DNA of 64,000 bases. Origin: Nitrosotalea sp. Lineage in GTDB: Archaea; Thermoproteota; Nitrososphaeria; Nitrososphaerales; Nitrosopumilaceae. The position numbers and the translations under genes are program-made. Positions 49,758 through 58,933 of the stretch are shown one piece after another. How positions within the stretch are numbered: the stretch's first letter is position 1; every line of letters begins with the position of its first letter. Below the pieces are notes generated by a model. It saw only the letters and a program-made list of their open reading frames with translations. It did not search any database and was not told where the DNA came from. The DNA is taken from positions 1 to 64,000 of the forward strand of contig JANWLA010000022.1 in assembly GCA_025451075.1 (NCBI GenBank), written 5' to 3'.

Positions 49758-51323
49758 ATGAATTTGAGTAATTCATCATACTATACAAGATTTGATGAAA
49801 TGACAAGAAAAGAGAAACTTTGCAATAACATAGTACAAGGATATAAGACGTCAATTTCGCTACTTGTATTATCAATACTTTGTTTTGGAATTTTTTCAAC
49901 ACCTGTGAGTGCAATGGAGCCATTGCTTCCACAGTATGAGCCCACACAGCATATTTCATCCAATCCAGATCTATTTGTTTCTGCAGAAAATTCATTTTTT
50001 CAAAACTATTTTGCAGGTCCACAAGTAATTCAAGTAATCATAAGCGATCCCAACATAAACAGACTTGATGAGTCATACGGTGAGCCCGACGTTACAGTCA
50101 ATGGCAAAAAACTACGAATGGCTCAGGCAACAGATGGAAATTGGTATGCATATTTTGCTGACAGCAAGCAAGCCCAGATTGCAGACTCTACACAGACAAG
50201 TACATCTGGCAAAGGCCTTGATTTTGGCAAATTCTGTTCGTCTGCAAGTGCATCCACTGCAACAGGTGTTGATTTTTCACAAACAAATGGAATTGCAATA
50301 GCAAGAAGTGCACCAGGATCATCAGATGGAAGTCAAAACCCCACATCGTCAATATCTGCGACATGTACCGGATCAGTAGACCACACAATACCTAGCATTA
50401 CAGGCGCACAATCTAATTTACTGGACCATGTCGTAAGAGAGAATAAAACGCTGAATTTGAATTTACCAAAGGCAGGTCAGATAGCTACGCAATCAAACAA
50501 TCAAGCATTCATTGATGCATGGCCAATAATTCAGCTATACGATTTCGGATCTACCAGTACAAAAGTAACAATTCAGTACAACAAAGGTGGCTCTGGAGTG
50601 CAGACTGTAGAACTAAATTTTGACAGAATACCTTCTAATTTTATCGGAATTGTTAGTAACCGAGGATATTGGCCAAGAGGTGGACATGTTCAAGGAGATG
50701 TGATTGATCCTCAACTTAACATTGATCCCACCGATGATGATTCGTGGACATGGGGAACAGCCATCTCAAACAATACAGTGTATTACCAGGCATTTGACAG
50801 GAATGGGAATCCTGATGCAGACGGGACTGTTGCAATGCAAAATCTAAGTGGCAATTTAACTTCGATGATGTTTAATCACAATGGCAGGTTAACAGAAGAT
50901 CCAGCACCCCAAGGAGTCATAGTTGCTACATTACATCCAAATGGAATACAAAAGATTGTGAAAGCTAGTAGTGGGTTTTATAGGACTTCCTCAATCAATG
51001 AGTTTTCCATACCACTCACATTATTGGAGCTTCAATCAAATGTAGGAATATTTGGAGATTATGATGCAGGAGGTATTGCCGAGATCCTAATTTTGGATAA
51101 TGCACAAAGAGACAAGTCATTTACAGTAAACTATAATGACAAGTCATATACCGTCATGGTGAAATTTTCAACTGCCACATTGACAATGGGAATACCTGAG
51201 GGAAACACCGTTACCAATCCAGATCTAGAAATAAAACAAACAGTGGCAACCCAGTCTACAACGTATCCTATTTTTGCTGCATTCCTCAAGTTAATTATTA
51301 TGCAAAATCTATTTTTGTACTAG
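49758..51323 (+). CDS. Short secreted paralog of thaumarchaeal S-layer protein (N-terminal-like region)
   Basis: Signal peptide; FAGPQVIQVIISDPNINRLDESYGEPDVTVNGKKLRMAQATDGNWYAYFADSKQAQIADST and QLNIDPTDDDSWTWGT resemble S-layer sequence. Confidence 0.7.
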   Translation: MNLSNSSYYTRFDEMTRKEKLCNNIVQGYKTSISLLVLSILCFGIFSTPVSAMEPLLPQYEPTQHISSNPDLFVSAENSFFQNYFAGPQVIQVIISDPNINRLDESYGEPDVTVNGKKLRMAQATDGNWYAYFADSKQAQIADSTQTSTSGKGLDFGKFCSSASASTATGVDFSQTNGIAIARSAPGSSDGSQNPTSSISATCTGSVDHTIPSITGAQSNLLDHVVRENKTLNLNLPKAGQIATQSNNQAFIDAWPIIQLYDFGSTSTKVTIQYNKGGSGVQTVELNFDRIPSNFIGIVSNRGYWPRGGHVQGDVIDPQLNIDPTDDDSWTWGTAISNNTVYYQAFDRNGNPDADGTVAMQNLSGNLTSMMFNHNGRLTEDPAPQGVIVATLHPNGIQKIVKASSGFYRTSSINEFSIPLTLLELQSNVGIFGDYDAGGIAEILILDNAQRDKSFTVNYNDKSYTVMVKFSTATLTMGIPEGNTVTNPDLEIKQTVATQSTTYPIFAAFLKLIIMQNLFLY

Positions 51324-51365
51324 TTGTTTGTCAAAAATAATTTCATTTACACTAAAACTGGATCT

Positions 51366-51992
51366 CTATTTTTTTCTAGCATTCTCTCTTGTGATGACAT
51401 GAAATATTGATTCGGTCAGCCCTGGCCTTCTGGTAGGCGAGAGAAATAATGCAAGATCTGTGACTGTTACAATTCCAACTATTTTTCCCTGCTGTATTAC
51501 AGGAAGTTTTCTAATATTGTTTTTTATCATGAGATCTGCGACTTCTTCGATTGTCTGACTGGATGATGCATAAATCAATGGTCGTGATGCAAACTCTTCA
51601 AGTATTGTGCTCTTGAATGAAATACCGTTGCTTACTGCCTTGACAACATCACCTTTTGTAACTATTCCAAGCGGCTTGCCTTTAGCGGTAACAACAAGGC
51701 ATCCCACCTTCTTTTTTGCCATCAGTACAGATGCGTCATAAAGCGTCTTGCCAGATTCCAGGCTGACAACTATTTTTGCCATGATCTTCTCTACAGGGGT
51801 TTTGCTGTGCTCCACTAGCACTTCAAGGGCTTCTTTTTTTCTTATTTTGTCTATCATGCCCTGTACTTGCTTTATACTCATATCTGCTTGGTACGAGATA
51901 GATTCCACTGACAAGTCAGAATGATGGTATAATGTATCTATGAGATTTTTTTTTCTCCCCAGTTCTGATTGGTTGTCCTTTGTTACCATCAT
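51366..51992 (-). CDS. HTH + tandem CBS-domain regulator
   Basis: N-terminal HTH-like; VGCLVVTAKGKPLGIVTKGDVVKAV and IRKLPVIQQGKIVGIVTVTDLA. Confidence 0.85.
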   Translation of the reverse strand: MMVTKDNQSELGRKKNLIDTLYHHSDLSVESISYQADMSIKQVQGMIDKIRKKEALEVLVEHSKTPVEKIMAKIVVSLESGKTLYDASVLMAKKKVGCLVVTAKGKPLGIVTKGDVVKAVSNGISFKSTILEEFASRPLIYASSSQTIEEVADLMIKNNIRKLPVIQQGKIVGIVTVTDLALFLSPTRRPGLTESIFHVITRENARKK

Positions 51993-52108
51993 ATGTGTAA
52001 ACTAGTTTCTCTTCAGATTATTAAAGAACTAGCTACGTTAATTCGAAAAAATACAAGTGTATTTGCCAAGTAATTTGATGCATACCACACATACAACAAA
52101 ACAAGATT

Positions 52109-52480
52109 TCAGACTATTATTCCAATTACAACAGGCGTGCCTTTTCGGTACACAGTAATGCTCACCAGTTTTGCCATTAGGCCATATTTTTTCTTGCGAA
52201 GTTTTATGGCCTGCTCAGATTCAGATTTGTCTGCAAAATATGCAGTCGCATCAATCCAGTCTCCCTTTGGTTTACCTTTTAGATCAGAAGGCATAATACG
52301 AACATTCTTGTTTTTATTCAAACGCCTGACTTTGCCAGTAGTGGAAGACGTTGTTACATATATTATATCGTTATCAACAACAAACCAGACAGGCGTTTTT
52401 ACTGCCTTACCATCATTTCTATATGTTTCAAGATTTAGATACTTTTCATCTAAAAACGCATCTAGTCGGTCAGAAGACAT
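52109..52480 (-). CDS. PPOX-class (F420/FMN split-barrel) protein
   Basis: LETYRNDGKAVKTPVWFVVDNDIIYVTTSSTTGKVRRLNKNKNVRI. Confidence 0.85.
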   Translation of the reverse strand: MSSDRLDAFLDEKYLNLETYRNDGKAVKTPVWFVVDNDIIYVTTSSTTGKVRRLNKNKNVRIMPSDLKGKPKGDWIDATAYFADKSESEQAIKLRKKKYGLMAKLVSITVYRKGTPVVIGIIV

Positions 52481-52567
52481 GCTTCAAAATATTTATCATG
52501 AAATCAGATTAAAAGATGGCGGTTGTCTTGAAAAACATTTCATATCATGATAAGACATGGTTTTTTA

Positions 52568-53173
52568 TCATTCAGAAAACCTTAGAGCAAACATATTCTT
52601 GTCATATTTGACATCTACTTTCTTCTGGAATAGTTCTTCAAAAATGAGCTCCAAGATTATTTTATTGTACAGTGACCAATTTTTGCCAAGATCATGCTTC
52701 ATGACAAAAGTATGTGTACCATCATCAATCATGTGGCTTACTTGAACTGAGGAGTTTAGCATTTGCATTTCAAACCAGGCCATAAATGACTTGACATCAG
52801 TTTCACCTTTCATGAACAGTGCAACATCACGCATCTCATCTTTTCCCATAGTACTTGCAATTTCGATTATCTCTTTTTCCTTTAGATTTTGAAAAATCTT
52901 GACAAATACTGGTTTGTTAAGACTGACCAGCCCAACCCTTGGCTGATATATATCCCACTCTAGAAATCTCTTCAAGGCCTGAGTGGCAAGGGTATTGGTA
53001 GTTACTTGGTGATTCTTTGCTTCATTCTGTAGCTTGTCAATAAGATCAGTATCAAATCTAAATGTGATAGTGGATGTTTTTTTCTTACCATTTGATGTTT
53101 CTTTCATGGCATATCCAGTCTTTTGTCCATTTGAAAAATGATAAACCTGTCGTATCATACACAGCTCCACCAT
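52568..53173 (-). CDS. Putative ribbon-helix-helix DNA-binding protein
   Basis: TSTITFRFDTDLIDKLQNEAKNHQVTTNTLATQALKRFLEW; start may be MKETSNGKKK. Confidence 0.6.
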   Translation of the reverse strand: MVELCMIRQVYHFSNGQKTGYAMKETSNGKKKTSTITFRFDTDLIDKLQNEAKNHQVTTNTLATQALKRFLEWDIYQPRVGLVSLNKPVFVKIFQNLKEKEIIEIASTMGKDEMRDVALFMKGETDVKSFMAWFEMQMLNSSVQVSHMIDDGTHTFVMKHDLGKNWSLYNKIILELIFEELFQKKVDVKYDKNMFALRFSE

Positions 53174-53231
53174 ACACCTTGTCTTACAATGTATACGGCC
53201 ATGATTTATTCTAGTTTTACCAATATACTAC

Positions 53232-53717
53232 ATGGTAGAAATAAAAGTCAAGATACAGATTGACGCACCAATAGAAAAAGTCTGGAATATCATCTCGCAA
53301 GTTGACAATGATTCCGAGTTTTGGAATATTACCAAACTGCTAAAAAATATCTCAAAGAAAGAAAATGAGATAGTGCGAGAGATAATGCTGGACAAAATTG
53401 ACAAATGCAGTCAAACAGTAACTTTCCTGCCAAAAGAAGCAATACACGTGCAATGGACAAAAGGAGCGATAACTGGCACAAAGGACATGTCTTTGACCAT
53501 ACTTGGAAGCTCAACACTTCTAGAAGTCAAGATGAACTATGCCATTTCGGGTCCATCTCGATTCTTCCCTGGAAAGATAACAGAAAAACTGCAGATTGAG
53601 GCAGAGTATGCGTTAGATCTTATCAAGGAAAAAGCAGAGGGCAAGATGCATGTCATACCAATGGAGCCTAGAAAATTCTGGGCGGAAATGATAGAGCATG
53701 GTAACAAAAACCCATAA
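53232..53717 (+). CDS. SRPBCC family protein, paralog 2
   Basis: VEIKVKIQIDAPIEKVWNIISQVDNDSEFWNITKLLKN. Confidence 0.75.
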   Translation: MVEIKVKIQIDAPIEKVWNIISQVDNDSEFWNITKLLKNISKKENEIVREIMLDKIDKCSQTVTFLPKEAIHVQWTKGAITGTKDMSLTILGSSTLLEVKMNYAISGPSRFFPGKITEKLQIEAEYALDLIKEKAEGKMHVIPMEPRKFWAEMIEHGNKNP

Positions 53718-53790
53718 AGGAGCAATTTATGCACTACACACCCGCACAAATAAAACGCTCCCAATTTTTATTTTGAGTGTTGAAGATATG

Positions 53791-53991
53791 TTAACCGGTT
53801 TCTAATTTCAGTAGTTCTTCCGTGGCAATCCTTTTTTCAGACTCCAAAGTTCCTTTTTGTTCATTGCTAAGATTTTGTCCGCTGAGCTTCTCATTTAGTT
53901 GAATGATTCGCATTTGGTAGATTTTAATTGATTCAGCTATAGCTTTTTTCTTGTTCATAGCATACATCCAATTAAGCTTCAGATTTAACAA
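53791..53991 (-). CDS. Small coiled-coil-like protein
   Basis: KKKAIAESIKIYQMRIIQLNEKLSGQNLSNEQKGTLESEKRIATEELLKLETG. Confidence 0.45.
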   Translation of the reverse strand: MLNLKLNWMYAMNKKKAIAESIKIYQMRIIQLNEKLSGQNLSNEQKGTLESEKRIATEELLKLETG

Positions 53992-54060
53992 TACCTATCA
54001 GGAGTAAGATTACAAAAATTACTCAATGACCCCATACGTATGAATCCAAGAATGAAATTT

Positions 54061-54177
54061 TTATGTCAATTCATTGTGACATTTTGGACAAGCATTAACA
54101 TCATCAGCAGAATGATGTTTACTTGGTTTTGCCTGATATCCGCACTTCATGCACGATCCAGTTGTAAAAATAGGCAT
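54061..54177 (-). CDS. 38-aa zinc-ribbon protein (absent from ORF track)
   Basis: MPIFTTGSCMKCGYQAKPSKHHSADDVNACPKCHNELT*. Confidence 0.6.
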   Translation of the reverse strand: MPIFTTGSCMKCGYQAKPSKHHSADDVNACPKCHNELT

Positions 54178-54275
54178 GAGTATTAGTCGGTGACATCGCA
54201 TTTAGGTAGTTATACGATCAACTAAATCATTGATTCAAGTTCTGTAAGACTCATTTTATCATCATTTGTCGTGAA

Positions 54276-54899
54276 CTAGCTGAACATCGTGAATGGTTTT
54301 GATCTTGCTGAAATCAATATTATTGACATTATGGAAATAACTAGTATCAACACACTAACCTGTCCAAACTCTGGAACTACATTTGGACCAACAACAACAT
54401 CAGTAGAATATTGGAATGAAGTTCCTACAAAGTTATTATTTGCATCATAAAATGGCAAACTTTTCCCATTGTTTACTGCCAAATCTATTTCCAGTGTTCC
54501 AATTCCTACGTCTTGATCTGCTTTGATTGTACATTCGTATTGTCCTGTAACCTGTGTTCCGTTAAACGCCTTGATTGGAAATGACTGACAGTTTTCAATC
54601 ATACCAGGAGTTCCCCTTGATACATGCGTTATTGTCTTGAATTGAAATGTTCCATTGCCTGTTTCACCTGTAACATACCACTTGATTGTTGTTTCATGAG
54701 TGTGTGTGGTATCAATTATGACTGGAGAAGGCTCATTTGTTTGTGCACCGTTTTGATCGATGAAATACCACTGGACACATGCTCCACTATTATCGGACGA
54801 ACAGGATTCTAACGATGCATATGCAGGTAAGAGAGCAGGTGCCACTAGAATACCAATCGTCATAATAACAAGTAATGCAAAAATTGGTCTTGTTTTCAA
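54276..54899 (-). CDS. Secreted protein with PEFG-CTERM-like sorting signal
   Basis: Signal peptide; C-terminal VVPEFGQVSVLILVISIMSIILISARSK. Confidence 0.7.
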   Translation of the reverse strand: MKTRPIFALLVIMTIGILVAPALLPAYASLESCSSDNSGACVQWYFIDQNGAQTNEPSPVIIDTTHTHETTIKWYVTGETGNGTFQFKTITHVSRGTPGMIENCQSFPIKAFNGTQVTGQYECTIKADQDVGIGTLEIDLAVNNGKSLPFYDANNNFVGTSFQYSTDVVVGPNVVPEFGQVSVLILVISIMSIILISARSKPFTMFS

Positions 54900-55064
54900 T
54901 CCATCAATTTATCGTGTTATATAATATTAAAGCAATTCTGTTTTAGCGAATAACGGGATAAGAAAAATCGTAAGTGTGAGAATTTGAAAAATTTGTGCCA
55001 ATTTGATTTTAAATTCTATCATGAAAGTGACTAGTTTCCAATCCTGGCAATTATTGAAAATTAT

Positions 55065-55559
55065 TCAATATGGCGGAGGCTGTACTATGAGTTGACCTCT
55101 CATTGTGGGTTGGTGAAATGTACACAAGTAAGTAAATGTTCCAGTGGTGTTTGCAACAAATGTTATAGTTTTATTCTCACGGGGATGTACAACAACATCG
55201 ATGTTATTGTACGGTTTGTCATAGATAGTAAATGAATGATTATCTCCACCAGGTTCTTCGATGTTAAAGAAATGAATTGTCACTTCATCACCTTTGAAGA
55301 CAGCTATGACGGGCATACTGTAAATATCACGCGGCATACCCATTTCGGTCTCATTAAAACCAGGTATGTCACTATCAAATAGGTAAAATTCCTTATGTTT
55401 GCCAACATATTGTTGTTGAGTGTTATTTTGTTGAATATTCAGATTATTGACATGTTGTGTAGTCAAGAGGGGTGCTGTTATGATAAATAATGCAATAGCA
55501 ATAGCAATTGCGGCAACAGATATTCCTAATATTATTACAGTAGTATTTGCGGCCAACAT
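55065..55559 (-). CDS. Membrane-anchored cupredoxin
   Basis: N-terminal TM; GDNHSFTIYD and GTFTYLCTFHQPTMRGQLIV (H...C-x2-H-x4-M copper site). Confidence 0.85.
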   Translation of the reverse strand: MLAANTTVIILGISVAAIAIAIALFIITAPLLTTQHVNNLNIQQNNTQQQYVGKHKEFYLFDSDIPGFNETEMGMPRDIYSMPVIAVFKGDEVTIHFFNIEEPGGDNHSFTIYDKPYNNIDVVVHPRENKTITFVANTTGTFTYLCTFHQPTMRGQLIVQPPPY

Positions 55560-55594
55560 GAATTTTCATTACTCGTAGATTTTAATGGTGCCTA

Positions 55595-55616
55595 CCATTC
55601 TCATAGATGAGAATGG
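55595..55616. promoter_or_regulatory. Operator-like inverted repeat A
   Basis: CCATTCTCAT-AG-ATGAGAATGG, 10-bp perfect arms. Confidence 0.65.
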
Positions 55617-55702
55617 AAGGTAGCATATTATGCATTATAAAAAAAATTTATTGTCGTGAATAAAAATATCTATTAGCACCATGCGACGAGATTATATAGA
55701 CA

Positions 55703-55972
55703 ATGGTTGAATTATCGATTACCAACTATGTACTTCTTGCTGCACATATCATAGTTGGATCTATTCTAGTTTTCTTTGCCACAAGAGCGTTCAAGAGAAC
55801 GAAATATTTTCCAATGGCCCTTCTGGTAATAGGGTTTACACTGCTAGTCCTCGGAGAAACTGTCATTGAATACATATTTGCATTTACAGGCGAGAGTTTT
55901 GGAAAAATAATTGAAGAAGGGTTTGAGATAGCAGGATTCATTGTACTAATCATAGCAGTCAAGAAAAGCTAG
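55703..55972 (+). CDS. Three-TM small membrane protein
   Basis: Three hydrophobic segments; 3 nt from downstream HTH gene. Confidence 0.6.
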   Translation: MVELSITNYVLLAAHIIVGSILVFFATRAFKRTKYFPMALLVIGFTLLVLGETVIEYIFAFTGESFGKIIEEGFEIAGFIVLIIAVKKS

Positions 55973-55975
55973 AAA

Positions 55976-56317
55976 ATGACAAATGATGATGAGATCCTAA
56001 CAATACTGGGAGATGAATATAGCAGAAAAATTCTCTCAATACTTGCAAAAAATGAAATGAATGCTCTTGAAATATCTACAAAACTTGACATTCCAGCTTC
56101 GACAACTTATAGGAAGATCAAGAATCTGGAAAGTCTTGCCCTCATAAAGAAGACCAAGGTCATTCGTACACTTGAGGGCCTTGATGAAAGTTACTACAAG
56201 AGCCTAGTCTCAGGAATAGAGGTAAAGTTTCGAAATGGTGAAATGTCATGTAAAATCGAAAAATTTACCATGGATGAAAAGATACAAAGACTTTGGGAAA
56301 AATTCTCAGAAAAATAA
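55976..56317 (+). CDS. ArsR-like winged-helix regulator
   Basis: DEYSRKILSILAKNEMNALEISTKLDIPASTTYRKIKNLESLALI. Confidence 0.82.
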   Translation: MTNDDEILTILGDEYSRKILSILAKNEMNALEISTKLDIPASTTYRKIKNLESLALIKKTKVIRTLEGLDESYYKSLVSGIEVKFRNGEMSCKIEKFTMDEKIQRLWEKFSEK

Positions 56318-56324
56318 GTCGGGT

Positions 56325-56735
56325 TTATTGTGAAATGGCTATCTTTGCATTCTTCCAGTTTCGTAGCAGTAGTAAAGATATTACTATTATAGAGCCCTGA
56401 GTAATCTTGGCAAGTATATCTACTATGCCTACATCTTCTTGTATGCCTACTAGTGGCAAGCTAACAGTTCTTGATACAGCATATAGTCCAATCAAGGCCA
56501 GTGAGACAAGACTTGCTATTACATATGGAGCTCTGCTGTGGAGATTGTTCTTTATCATCCATATTCCAAGCGGAAGATATACAATTGCCGCAGTTGCAAA
56601 AAGCATTGTCTGAATCTGGCTAGGAACATCACTTGATTCTTGCATTTGAGAGTATGCTGTAACAAAATAGATTCCGCTGTTTCCAAGCACTAGAATTACT
56701 ATAATCATAATGAACTGTTGTGTTGATTTTTTCAT
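56325..56735 (-). CDS. Four-TM membrane protein, paralog of 13639..14136
   Basis: VSRTVSLPLVGIQEDVGIVDILAKITQ. Confidence 0.65.
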   Translation of the reverse strand: MKKSTQQFIMIIVILVLGNSGIYFVTAYSQMQESSDVPSQIQTMLFATAAIVYLPLGIWMIKNNLHSRAPYVIASLVSLALIGLYAVSRTVSLPLVGIQEDVGIVDILAKITQGSIIVISLLLLRNWKNAKIAISQ

Positions 56736-56770
56736 TATTTGTAATTTGTATTACATATTTAATTGTCTAA

Positions 56771-56797
56771 CTACCATTTTCATCAACGAGAATGCTA
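56771..56797. promoter_or_regulatory. Operator-like inverted repeat B
   Basis: CTACCATTTTCATCAACGAGAATGCTA, aligned with site A at same spacing. Confidence 0.55.
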
Positions 56798-56901
56798 AAA
56801 ATAAAAAAGAAGACATTTGTCAGAAAAAGAAAATGATGTGTCAAAAGAAGTTTTTCTCATATTGTGGATTTTAGAAAAAAATAGAATGTAGTTTAGCTAA
56901 A

Positions 56902-57120
56902 CTACGGTCCAGATTCCCCTGATTCAGTAGAGCCTGATTTGGCTGGTTCTGTTGAATTAGATGTAGATTTGTTAGTCTCTTGAAGATTCAGAGCATTCTC
57001 CGTATGTTCCTCTCCAGGTAATACCAGTGCCTTATCTCCCGTGATAGTTTTAAGACCTATCACTACAACTGCAATTGCAATCATGGTAATTGCAATGCCA
57101 ACTAGAATTTTTTTATTCAT
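56902..57120 (-). CDS. Small single-TM protein with Ser/Glu-rich tail
   Basis: N-terminal TM then SGSTESGESGP tail; operator C upstream. Confidence 0.5.
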   Translation of the reverse strand: MNKKILVGIAITMIAIAVVVIGLKTITGDKALVLPGEEHTENALNLQETNKSTSNSTEPAKSGSTESGESGP

Positions 57121-57158
57121 AACATCGTTTTCTTGTATAGACTATAATGTCTAGTTGT

Positions 57159-57180
57159 CATTCCTATGGATGAAAATGGT
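57159..57180. promoter_or_regulatory. Operator-like inverted repeat C
   Basis: TCATTCCTATGGATGAAAATGG, 17/22 identical to site A by eye. Confidence 0.5.
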
Positions 57181-57217
57181 AGCATCCGTTTTATTCTGAC
57201 TGGCATATTAGTGATTC

Positions 57218-57451
57218 ATGAAAATATATTCATATGTACTAATGACACTTGTCATACTTGCCACAAGTGCACCAACACTAGCAATTGCACAATATGAAAA
57301 CGATGGTGGTAGTCAACCAGACACGATGATCCTAACTATCTTCAGTTTAACATTATACATTACCATATTTGCAATACTTGGCATAGTCGGATATTCAGTT
57401 TGGAAAGTATTCAAGATAAGACAAAAGGCTGCTAAAATGAAATTGGCGTAA
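57218..57451 (+). CDS. Small secreted/membrane protein
   Basis: Signal peptide plus one TM; operonic with next gene. Confidence 0.55.
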   Translation: MKIYSYVLMTLVILATSAPTLAIAQYENDGGSQPDTMILTIFSLTLYITIFAILGIVGYSVWKVFKIRQKAAKMKLA

Positions 57452-57456
57452 TCTTT

Positions 57457-57993
57457 ATGCGAATTTTTTCCATCCAACCATACTTGAAAATATCCATGTT
57501 ACTAGCACTTGTACTTGTTCCAGCAGTGGCTTATGCAGATGATGGGGGAAGATTTAGCGTACCTGATACGCTGGGTTGGTTAGCCATTGGATGCGGCATG
57601 GCAGCAAATATCTCGCTTGTCACATTCAAAATGATAAAGAAGATGCGCGTCATGAAATTAGTTGGGGGTTCTGGCACCTCACAAAGTTTGACATCCATGT
57701 ACCAACCAGTATTGAATTTTCACATCATGTTAAATTCAGTAGGATTCTTTGCAGGTTTGTCGCACGGATTTATACTCATTCGAGGCCTCGATTACATCTC
57801 ACTTTCATTGGCCATAGTCATGACGGTGTCAATGATTAGTGGCATAATACTTCGATTCACATCTGGTAAAAATTTAAAATTCTTCAGCAGACTAGTTCAT
57901 GGACAAGCCGTTCTTGCGGCAATGCTTGTAACACTTGTTGTTTTACATGTGATTACAAGATGGCATCATGGAATTATCATGAATTTCATATGA
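57457..57993 (+). CDS. Multi-TM His-rich membrane protein, possible b-type heme protein
   Basis: FHIMLNSVGFFAGLSHGF and LVHGQAVLAAMLVTLVVLHVITRWHHG place His in or near TM segments. Confidence 0.55.
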   Translation: MRIFSIQPYLKISMLLALVLVPAVAYADDGGRFSVPDTLGWLAIGCGMAANISLVTFKMIKKMRVMKLVGGSGTSQSLTSMYQPVLNFHIMLNSVGFFAGLSHGFILIRGLDYISLSLAIVMTVSMISGIILRFTSGKNLKFFSRLVHGQAVLAAMLVTLVVLHVITRWHHGIIMNFI

Positions 57994-58231
57994 GGTAATT
58001 TTCGTCCATGCAACACCATGTAGAAAAAATACTTCAAAAGATAAACTTCACAGATTTGAATCCAAGGATGTCATAATTTTTGGAAGAATTATTCTAAATC
58101 TTGTAGGGTTATTCTTTACATCTATTGTACCGTGGTGAGCTTTGACTATGTTGTTATTATCAAAATCAATAGTTATTTTAATTTGCAGAGATGAGTAATA
58201 TGTTTTTTACAAAATTGGATTTATTGCATTT

Positions 58232-58400
58232 TTAATTATAGATACCATTGCTTGAGCACAATAGATGACATTTTTCTCCCAAATACTGGACAAACTTGAT
58301 GCTATACCTTCCTGCACCACATCCAATGTCTGCGGCATGTATGCTCGAAAGGTCTCGGAGCTTGTTTGTAATAAATAATATTGGACCAATCTCAACCATA
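58232..58400 (-). pseudogene. Truncated methyltransferase fragment, paralogous to 61693..62496
   Basis: VEIGPILFITNKLRDLSSIHAADIGCGAGRYSIKFVQYLGEKCHLLC matches the intact gene; no C-terminal domain. Confidence 0.65.
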
Positions 58401-58933
58401 AGATTATGATACTGAATACAAAAAAATTGAATGAAAAGAAATGATTGAACTGATACATCGATAAAAAATATCTTAATATTTTTATTTTGAGCCAATTTGG
58501 GTAAAGAAGATAAGTCTTCTGTAACATGGTAACTTAACAAGGTTCATCAGTCTCTAAATAGTGAAATATTGAAAAATAACTATGGAAAAAATTAACAATA
58601 CGATGAGAACAAGACGCATAGACGAAAATCTATACTGGATGGAACAAAAAACAGGTATGATATGTGTAAAGTTCCACCATCAATAGAGCAAGTATCTGAT
58701 GAACTTAAACGTCCAGTGTATGCAAACCTGTAAGAGTTACCTGTATTTCATGCCTGAAATTTTAGAATTGACTTATACCAAAAATATTGAATGCGAGGTG
58801 TCCGGCCCGATCCATCCTTTTTTAAACTAGAAGAATTCTACCATAATTTTTTAAATCATACATGCCCAATACGTCTAGAAAATTAAAATTCTATACTTTA
58901 GATGGTACTCATGTACAAATGAATTCTGTGAGA

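Noticed and set aside
49630-50022. 130-aa minus-strand ORF
   Set aside because: Overlaps the S-layer-like gene and its promoter on the other strand; composition not protein-like.
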